A program made the position numbers and the translations under genes. From the NCBI GenBank assembly GCA_025350345.1, contig JANXYA010000027.1, positions 1 through 7,138 on the forward strand: a stretch of DNA of 7,138 bases. Reading direction: 5' to 3'. The stretch comes from Gammaproteobacteria bacterium. Its GTDB lineage: Bacteria > Pseudomonadota > Gammaproteobacteria > Steroidobacterales > Steroidobacteraceae. Positions within the stretch are counted from its first letter, which is position 1. Every line of letters starts with the position of its first letter. This document shows, one piece after another, positions 1 to 5,501 of the stretch. Under the pieces are notes generated by a model, which was not told the origin of the DNA, did not search any database, and was given only the letters and a program-made list of their open reading frames with translations.

Positions 1-1217
1 GCCTTGGCATCCAGCTCATCATCGAGCCGGCCCGCGACCGCATCAGCCTGCGCGAACTGCTCGCGGAAGGCCGCGCCGACATTGCGGCGGCCCAGCTCAC
101 CGCGGACGACAACTGGAAGCGCGTCGGACTTGCGACCACGACCTATCAGGAGATCCCGCAGCTGGTCGTGCAGCGGCGCGGCCGGCCGGCCTCGCACAAT
201 ATCGCCGCCCTGAACGGTGCGCGCGTCGTCGTGCGGGCCGACAGCCCGCAGCTGCAGCTGCTCCGCGACCTGCGCGCCAGCGGCGCGACCTACCTCGCCT
301 GGACCGAGCTGCCGCGGGAGCAGGCGGATCCGCTCGACTGGCTGGGCAGCGGTGATGCCGACTACGCGATCGTCGATCGCAACGAGTTCGAGTTCGCACG
401 CCATCTGTATCCGGACGTGGCGGTCGCCTTTCCGCTTCCGGACCCACGGCCCGTGCAGTGGCTGGTGCGTCGCTCCGACCTGGAGCTGCGCGATGCGGTG
501 AACCGCTTCTTCATGAGCGCGCGCGACTCAGGACTGCTGCGCCGGCTCGCCAGCGATGCCGAGGCGGAGGCCGGCGGTTTCGAATACCTGGAGGCGCGGC
601 GCTTCCAGGATGACATCGGCACGCGCCTGCCGGAATTGCGCTCCGGGTTCGAGCAGGCGGCCGCTGCGCACAGCCTGGACTGGCGGCTGCTGGCGGCGGT
701 CGGCTACCAGGAATCGCATTGGAGCGATCAGGCCACCAGCGCCGATGGCGCCGCTGGCATCATGATGCTGACGGCGCAGACGGCCCGGGCAATGGGCGTC
801 GCCGATCGCGGCAATACCATGCAGAACATCGCGGGCGGCGCGGCCTATCTCGCACAGGTGCTGCGCATGATCCCCGAGCATGTGCCCGAGCCCGACCGCA
901 CCTGGCTGGCGCTCGCCGCCTACAACGTCGGCTTCGGGCATCTCGAGGATGCACGCATCCTCGCCCAGATGCAGGGCAAGGACCCGGATTCCTGGGCCGC
1001 CGTCAGCCAGTATCTGCCCTGGCTCGCACAGGAGCGCTGGTACAGCCAGGCCAAGCGCGGCTATGCGCGCGGGTGGGAGCCCGTGCGCTTCGTCGAGCAG
1101 GTGCGCAGTTTTCTCGCCGTCCTGGAGTGGTACGGTGACCGCCAGGCGGCCAACCTCATTGGGCCCGTCGGCGCCGCGCCTGCCTCAGGCGCGCCGGCTC
1201 GCAAAAAAATCACGTAG
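1..1217 (+). CDS. mltF: Membrane-bound lytic murein transglycosylase F, 5'-truncated by window edge
   Basis: MltF cleaves the MurNAc-GlcNAc bond of peptidoglycan with formation of 1,6-anhydro-MurNAc, acting in the periplasm and attached to the outer membrane. The reading frame is open from base 3 to the TAG at 1215-1217, giving 404 visible residues; the start and signal peptide lie outside the window. The first ~165 residues are the end of a solute-binding-protein (SBP_bac_3) regulatory domain (e.g. LGIQLIIEPARD, GRADIAAAQLT). From about residue 220 follows a GEWL/SLT catalytic domain: AVGYQESHW carries the catalytic Glu (codon 711-713), followed by GAAGIMMLT, IAGGAAYL and LALAAYNVGFGH, all standard for the family. 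The order SBP then SLT distinguishes MltF from Slt70 and MltC. The C-terminal tail (GPVGAAPASGAPARKKIT) is low-complexity and overlaps the opposite-strand tadA by 33 bp. No terminator follows the stop. The adjacency to tadA matches E. coli and supports orthology. Confidence 0.95.
   Translation, partial: LGIQLIIEPARDRISLRELLAEGRADIAAAQLTADDNWKRVGLATTTYQEIPQLVVQRRGRPASHNIAALNGARVVVRADSPQLQLLRDLRASGATYLAWTELPREQADPLDWLGSGDADYAIVDRNEFEFARHLYPDVAVAFPLPDPRPVQWLVRRSDLELRDAVNRFFMSARDSGLLRRLASDAEAEAGGFEYLEARRFQDDIGTRLPELRSGFEQAAAAHSLDWRLLAAVGYQESHWSDQATSADGAAGIMMLTAQTARAMGVADRGNTMQNIAGGAAYLAQVLRMIPEHVPEPDRTWLALAAYNVGFGHLEDARILAQMQGKDPDSWAAVSQYLPWLAQERWYSQAKRGYARGWEPVRFVEQVRSFLAVLEWYGDRQAANLIGPVGAAPASGAPARKKIT
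1175..1193. repeat. Perfect 8-bp stem-loop at the tadA stop codon
   Basis: CGCGCCTG (1175-1182) is followed by a three-base loop and its exact complement CAGGCGCG (1186-1193), a very GC-rich hairpin. The tadA TGA (1187-1185) lies across the loop and the first base pairs. On the + strand it is followed shortly by seven A residues (1203-1209), and no T-run follows it on either strand in the right orientation, so it is not a canonical intrinsic terminator. It could stall or protect the 3' ends of the two converging transcripts, or be a chance product of GC-rich coding sequence. Confidence 0.35.
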
Positions 1218-1640
1218 CAGCGCCCCGCACTCTTCCTCCAGGACGCCGCCGAACACGTCGACCCTGTGGTTGAGCCCAGGCAGTGCAAAGGCGTCGAGCA
1301 TGCTGCCGGCGGCCCCGGCGCGCGGATCCCAGGCGCCAAAGACGACGCGGCGCACGCGCGCGTGCACCATGGCAGCCGCGCACATCAGGCAGGGCTCGAG
1401 CGTCACGTACAACACCGAACCGTTAAGGCGATAGCTGGCGAGTGCGCGGGCCGCACTGCGCAGCGCCTCGATCTCCGCATGCGCGGTCGGATCGCAGCGG
1501 CTGATCGGCCGGTTTGCGCCTGTGCCAATGATGCGCTCATCGTGCACCAGCACGGCGCCGACCGGCACCTCGCCGGCCGTTGCTGCCGAGCTGGCCTGCG
1601 CGAGCGCGGCACGCATGAAATCGACGTCGGCTGTGGCCAT
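1185..1640 (-). CDS. tadA: tRNA-specific adenosine deaminase TadA
   Basis: TadA deaminates adenosine 34 to inosine in the anticodon of tRNA-Arg(ACG), in the cytoplasm, and is normally essential in bacteria. The 151-residue product has the zinc-dependent cytidine/deoxycytidylate deaminase fold: GEVPVGAVLV at 23-32, the HAE motif at 54-56 (zinc-ligand His and proton-shuttling Glu), and PCLMC at 83-87 (two zinc-ligand Cys). DPRAGAAGS near 105-113 and LNHRVDVFGGVLEEEC near 123-138 are TadA-specific signatures. A 30-residue N-terminal extension is open in frame but would lie inside the upstream gene. The ATG at 1640-1638 is preferred because it gives the family length and forms a TGATG junction with the upstream stop. 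A purine-rich AGAGGA lies about 10 bases before it, inside the upstream coding end. No separate promoter is evident, so expression probably depends on read-through from the flavoenzyme gene or on a promoter within it. Confidence 0.95.
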   Translation of the reverse strand: MATADVDFMRAALAQASSAATAGEVPVGAVLVHDERIIGTGANRPISRCDPTAHAEIEALRSAARALASYRLNGSVLYVTLEPCLMCAAAMVHARVRRVVFGAWDPRAGAAGSMLDAFALPGLNHRVDVFGGVLEEECGALLRDFFASRRA

Positions 1641-4099
1641 CAGCTCTTGATCCTCTGCATGCCCGGGTCGTACAGCGGGCGCAGCGACACGCTCGCCGGA
1701 TAGAGCCGGCCGGCGATCTCGACCTCCCACGCGCCTGAACCGAGGTAGCGCTCATCGACCGGCACCCCCGGTTCGATCATGGCGAGTCCGACCGCACCGC
1801 CGAGCGTGTGACCGTATGAGGCGGAACGGATGTATCCGACCGGTTGGCCATCGCGGCGCACGATTTCGGCGTGGAACATGAGCGGCTCTGGATCGGTCAC
1901 CAGCACCTGCACGAGCCGGCGTGCGGGCAATCCGGCGGCCTTGCGGGCGAGCAGGGCCTCCTTGCCGATGAATCCGCCCGGCTTGGCCAGGTCCAGTGCG
2001 AAGCCGAGCCCCGCTTCGAAAGGATCGTCGGTGTTGTCGATGTCGTGGCCGTAGTCGCGATACCCCTTCTCCATGCGCAGGCTCCCGAGCGCGCGGAGTC
2101 CGGCGTGCACCAGCCCGAATACCCGTCCGGCCTCCACCAGGCGGTCGTAGACCTGGCGGGCCTGCTCGGCGGGAACGTAGAGCTCAAAGCCGAGCTCGCC
2201 CAGATACGTGATGCGTACGCACAGCGCACGCGCCAGGCCGATATCGATCTCGCGTGCGCTGCGGAATGGAAAGGCGTCATTCGACAGGTCTTGCGTGGTG
2301 AGCGTCTGCAGCAGCTCGCGTGAGCGCGGCCCCTGCACGTTGAGCTGCCCGAACGCGGAGGTGACGTCGGTGACGAAGGCGTGCGCATCCTCGGGCAGGT
2401 GCCGCTTCATCCAGGCCTCGGCGTGTCGCACCATCGTGTCGGTCACGACGACCAGGTATTTCTCAGCGTCGAGCTTGGTGACGGTGAGATCCGCTTCGAG
2501 CAACCCATGCGCGTTCAGCCACTGCGTGTAGGTGATGATTCCGGCGGCGCCATCGACGTTGTTGGCCGAAATGCGGCTCAGGCAGCGGCCGGCATCGCGC
2601 CCCTGGACCAGGAATTTACCCATGAAGGACATGTCCATGACGATGACGTGCTCGCGCGCCGCCTGATGCTCGGCCTGCCATCGGCCAAACCAGCTCTGGC
2701 GGCCCCAGCAGAGCGGCCCCGGATCGGGAACTGCGCCCGGCGGTCCGTACCAATCGGGACTTTCCCAGCCGCTCACTTCCCTGAAGCAGGCGCCCGCAGC
2801 GGCCAGGCGATCGTGGAAGGGTGACTGGCGCGCACCACGCGCGGAGGTGGGCGACATCGTCGGGTAGTGGCATTTGTACACCATGCCCAGCGATTCGATG
2901 GTGCGCAGGCGGCGATACTCAGGATTCGCCTGGTAGGCGTGCACGCGGTCGACATTGAACCCGGTGACATCGACGTCGGGCGAGCCGGTCACGATCCAGT
3001 GCGCCAGCACGCGGCCGAGACCGCCGCCGCTCAGCACCCCCACGGAGTTCAATCCCGCCGCGACGAAATAGCCTCGCAGTTCCGGGGCCTCACCCACCAA
3101 CGGCCGCAGGTCCGGGGTGAAGCTCTCCGGCCCGCAGAAGAATTTCCTGATGCCCACTTGCGTCGTGATCGGCACGCGCGCCATCGCGCGCTCCAGGAAC
3201 GGCGTCATCCGATCCCAGTCGGGTGGCAGCTCACCGAAGGAAAAGTCTGCGGGAATGCCCTCGATCTTCCACGGCGCGCACACGGGCTCGAACAGCCCCA
3301 CCATGAGCCCGCCACCCTCCTCCCGGTAGTAGCCGTAGGCGCCCGGATCCTCCAGCACCGGCATGCGTGGCGGCAACCCCTTGATTGCCTCGGTAATGAG
3401 GTAGTAGTGCTCGGCGGCCTGGTTGGGAATATTGACGCCGGCCAGGGCACCGAACTGCCGTGCCCACATCCCGGCGCAATTGACAACGATCTCGGTGTGG
3501 ATGTCCCCGCCCGCTGTGCGCACGGCGCGCACGTGGCCCCGCTCGTGCAACACGCCGAGGGCCGGCACGCCCTCCAGGATCTTCACGCCGCGCATGCGCG
3601 CCCCTTTGCCGAGCGCCATCGTAACATCCACCGGATTCACGCGACCGTCGTCCTTGACGTAGAAGCCGGCCTCCATCCCGTCGATGCTGACCAGCGGGAA
3701 CAGCTCCTGGACCTGTCGCGGGGAGAGCTCCTGCACGTCGACGCCGCAGTAGCGATTGAAGGCCGCGACGCGCCGATACTCTTCCAGCCTGTCCCTGTCG
3801 GTCGCGGTCTCGATGAAACCAATCGGCGCGAATCCCGTGGCCTGGCCGGTCTCGGCCTCGAGGCGGCTGTACAGATCGCGCGTGTACTTGCGAATCTCCG
3901 TGGCAGTCTGCGAGGTCGACCCAAAGGTCACCATCAGGCCCGCTGCGTGCCAGGTCGTGCCCGAAGTCAAGCGGTCGCGCTCCAGCAGCACGATGTCCTG
4001 CCAGCCCATAAGCGCCAGGTGATAGGCCACTGAGGTACCGATGATTCCGCCGCCCACGACTACTACACGGGCATGTGAGGGAAAGGCCTGGTGGTTCAC
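1640..4099 (-). CDS. FAD-dependent sarcosine/dimethylglycine dehydrogenase-like protein with GcvT domain
   Basis: An 819-residue flavoenzyme of the dimethylglycine/sarcosine dehydrogenase family, which oxidatively demethylates N-methyl amino acids and passes the carbon to tetrahydrofolate as 5,10-methylene-THF. Seen: a DAO/Rossmann domain at ~11-370 with GGGIIG at 16-21, acidic E40 closing strand 2, and TTWHAAG at 48-54, where H51 matches the His that carries covalent FAD in DMGDH and SARDH. H231 and Y257/Y258 lie where family members have active-site His/Tyr. An FAO_M-like linker spans ~373-430, then GCV_T at ~430-705 (NNVDGAAG; D537 in LLEADLTV aligns with the folate-site Asp; ALGSLRMEKGYRDYGHD; DPFEAGLGFALDL) and GCV_T_C at ~725-807. 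Length is typical of bacterial members. The start is GTG at 4099: an in-frame TGA lies at 4132-4130, no other start codon falls between them, and the next in-frame Met lies past the FAD motif. No clear Shine-Dalgarno precedes it. No signal peptide, so cytoplasmic. Exact substrate (sarcosine, dimethylglycine or other N-methyl amine) cannot be told from sequence. Confidence 0.88.
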   Translation of the reverse strand: MNHQAFPSHARVVVVGGGIIGTSVAYHLALMGWQDIVLLERDRLTSGTTWHAAGLMVTFGSTSQTATEIRKYTRDLYSRLEAETGQATGFAPIGFIETATDRDRLEEYRRVAAFNRYCGVDVQELSPRQVQELFPLVSIDGMEAGFYVKDDGRVNPVDVTMALGKGARMRGVKILEGVPALGVLHERGHVRAVRTAGGDIHTEIVVNCAGMWARQFGALAGVNIPNQAAEHYYLITEAIKGLPPRMPVLEDPGAYGYYREEGGGLMVGLFEPVCAPWKIEGIPADFSFGELPPDWDRMTPFLERAMARVPITTQVGIRKFFCGPESFTPDLRPLVGEAPELRGYFVAAGLNSVGVLSGGGLGRVLAHWIVTGSPDVDVTGFNVDRVHAYQANPEYRRLRTIESLGMVYKCHYPTMSPTSARGARQSPFHDRLAAAGACFREVSGWESPDWYGPPGAVPDPGPLCWGRQSWFGRWQAEHQAAREHVIVMDMSFMGKFLVQGRDAGRCLSRISANNVDGAAGIITYTQWLNAHGLLEADLTVTKLDAEKYLVVVTDTMVRHAEAWMKRHLPEDAHAFVTDVTSAFGQLNVQGPRSRELLQTLTTQDLSNDAFPFRSAREIDIGLARALCVRITYLGELGFELYVPAEQARQVYDRLVEAGRVFGLVHAGLRALGSLRMEKGYRDYGHDIDNTDDPFEAGLGFALDLAKPGGFIGKEALLARKAAGLPARRLVQVLVTDPEPLMFHAEIVRRDGQPVGYIRSASYGHTLGGAVGLAMIEPGVPVDERYLGSGAWEVEIAGRLYPASVSLRPLYDPGMQRIKS

Positions 4100-4188
4100 T
4101 GCAGCTGCTGGTGCTCGCGTGGCTGTATTTCATGACCGGTGGGCGATTTCCGGCCGTCGGCAGTCTATCGCATGTCGATGCCCGTCCG

Positions 4189-4194
4189 TACAAT
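4189..4194 (+). promoter_or_regulatory. Possible -10 box (TACAAT) for the MFS-receptor operon
   Basis: TACAAT matches the sigma-70 -10 consensus in five of six positions and stands out in a GC-rich 127-bp divergent intergenic region. A start site near 4201 would leave a leader of about 26 bases before the ATG at 4227. No good -35 hexamer is found 16-18 bases upstream and there is no extended TGn, so such a promoter would need an activator or is weak. Overlapping short inverted repeats lie just upstream (ATCG 4167-4170 with CGAT 4176-4179; GCAT 4170-4173 with ATGC 4178-4181) and could be an operator. No convincing promoter was found for the opposite-strand gene. Confidence 0.3.
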
Positions 4195-4226
4195 GCGCAC
4201 GCGCCGCTGTCGGGCTTGAATGGAAT

Positions 4227-5501
4227 ATGGATATGCACAATGGCCCGCGGGAATCGCCCCACGGCACCCGCCCGAGAACCGGAAAGTGGGCGCTGTTCGC
4301 CGTCATCAGCGCCATCTTCTTCCTGATCTCCGGAGCGACTTTCAGTTCCCTGGGCGTCATGCTGCCCGCCATGATCGCAGAGCTGTCGTGGACGCAATTC
4401 CAGGCGGGTAGCGGCTTCTCCCTGTTCGCGCTCACAGTCGGCCTCGCCAGCACGGTGCCTGCGTGGACGTTGCGACGCTTCGGCATCAAGGCCACCTATG
4501 GCGCCGGGGGCGCGATCATGACGCTGGGCTTCTGCCTGCTGGCGTTGACGCACAATCTGGGGCAGTACTACATTGCGGCCGCCCTGCTCGGCCTTGGGTT
4601 CTCTTCCTGCGCCACGGTCCCGGCGCTGTATCTGCTTGCCGGGTGGATGCCCGAGAGACGTTCGGCGGCGATCGGGGAATACATGACGATCGGGGGACTG
4701 GGCGCCGTTGCGGGGCCAGCCGTGGCCGGCGGCATTCTCGCCGCCACTCACTCCTGGCGTGTGCATTGGTGGACGATGGCCGCGGCGATGCTGGCGCTGA
4801 CAATGCTCGCGCTCATATTCGTCAAGCGCCCGCCCGACAGGACCGGCGCAGGAAGCGAGGCGGCGGCGCCTCCCCGGGAACCAACTGCCGCGCGCGTCTA
4901 TCTGTCCACGGTCGAATGGACCTTTCGCAGGGCCGTCCGTACGCCTCAATATTGGGTCGTTGCTACGGCGATGACGGCCACGCTTCTATGCGTGCTGACC
5001 GCGAGTAGCTGGGCGGTCCAACACATGAGCATGCTGGGCGTTTCCGCCATGGTCGCGGCGGGTGTCTTGAGCGCGGGCGGAGCGGTCAGCGCCGCCTCGC
5101 GTTTCCTGGGCGGTAGGCTCGCCACGCATATCGACCCAAAGTGGCTGCTGGTGAGCGCGCTCGTCGGCGAAGCGATCGGGATGGCTGCGCTCGCGGTGGC
5201 CGGCAACTGGGTGGCAATGACCATTTTCGCCGTAGGCGAAGGATTCGGATTCGGCATGTGTCTTTTCGCAACGGCGGTGTTGCTGGTGAACTACTTCGGC
5301 ACTGCCGACAATCCGGAGATCTACGGCACTTTCAATCTGGGGACAACGGCCGCGATGGTGGGACCTTCGCTGGCAGGGTTCGTTGCGGATCGCTCTGGCG
5401 GATACGCCGGTCTATTCTGCGTGTACGCATCGGCTGTGTTACTGATCGTCATCCTCACCGCGTTCATGCGGCCGCCAAGGTGGAGTGACAGCCAGGCATG
5501 A
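4227..5501 (+). CDS. MFS transporter, 12 transmembrane helices
   Basis: A 424-residue inner-membrane secondary transporter of the major facilitator superfamily, resembling the monocarboxylate/oxalate-formate-type branch. Twelve hydrophobic helices can be read, six on each side of a charged cytoplasmic loop (from KRPPDRTG to about RRAVRTPQYW). A motif-A-like RRFGIKATYG follows helix 2, and a degenerate copy (SRFLGGRLATHIDPK) follows helix 8. Helix 5 has the glycine-rich GGLGAVAGPAVAGG expected of the family's motif C region. The frame is open upstream to an ATG at 4041, but that version would overlap the divergent gene's start and adds a polar, Arg/Cys-rich 62-residue stretch unlike an MFS N-terminus. 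The ATG at 4227 or the one at 4233 (GGA 8 bases before it) is preferred. The TGA overlaps the start of the following receptor gene, so the two form an operon and the transporter likely handles the receptor's ligand or a breakdown product. Substrate unknown. Confidence 0.88.
   Translation: MDMHNGPRESPHGTRPRTGKWALFAVISAIFFLISGATFSSLGVMLPAMIAELSWTQFQAGSGFSLFALTVGLASTVPAWTLRRFGIKATYGAGGAIMTLGFCLLALTHNLGQYYIAAALLGLGFSSCATVPALYLLAGWMPERRSAAIGEYMTIGGLGAVAGPAVAGGILAATHSWRVHWWTMAAAMLALTMLALIFVKRPPDRTGAGSEAAAPPREPTAARVYLSTVEWTFRRAVRTPQYWVVATAMTATLLCVLTASSWAVQHMSMLGVSAMVAAGVLSAGGAVSAASRFLGGRLATHIDPKWLLVSALVGEAIGMAALAVAGNWVAMTIFAVGEGFGFGMCLFATAVLLVNYFGTADNPEIYGTFNLGTTAAMVGPSLAGFVADRSGGYAGLFCVYASAVLLIVILTAFMRPPRWSDSQA

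Noticed and set aside
168..170. GTG at 168 as the start of a short lytic transglycosylase
   Set aside because: The frame stays open to the left edge and the upstream residues match the SBP_bac_3 domain of MltF, so this is an internal valine codon.
1203..1209. Run of seven A near the mltF stop as a programmed frameshift site or terminator tract
   Set aside because: It encodes the last lysines just before the TAG, no heptameric slippery site with a downstream structure was seen, and A rather than T follows the hairpin in the mltF sense.
1641..1730. In-frame N-terminal extension of TadA to a start at 1730
   Set aside because: It would lie within the flavoenzyme's coding end, and the 30 added residues do not resemble TadA; the ATG at 1640 gives the family length and a TGATG junction.
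2867..4033. A 388-codon open frame on the + strand
   Set aside because: It lies entirely antisense to the flavoenzyme's FAD domain, whose motifs are clear; its translation is His/Arg/Ala-rich and shows no domain.
4041..4226. In-frame upstream extension of the MFS transporter starting at ATG 4041
   Set aside because: It would overlap the divergent flavoenzyme's start by 59 bp and add a polar, Arg/Cys-rich stretch that MFS N-termini lack; the ATGs at 4227 and 4233 give the usual length.
3231..4949. A 572-codon open frame on the - strand spanning the divergent intergenic region and parts of the transporter and flavoenzyme genes
   Set aside because: It is antisense or out of frame to two well-supported genes, its translation is Arg/Gly/His-rich with no recognisable domain, and long stop-free shadow frames are common at this GC content.
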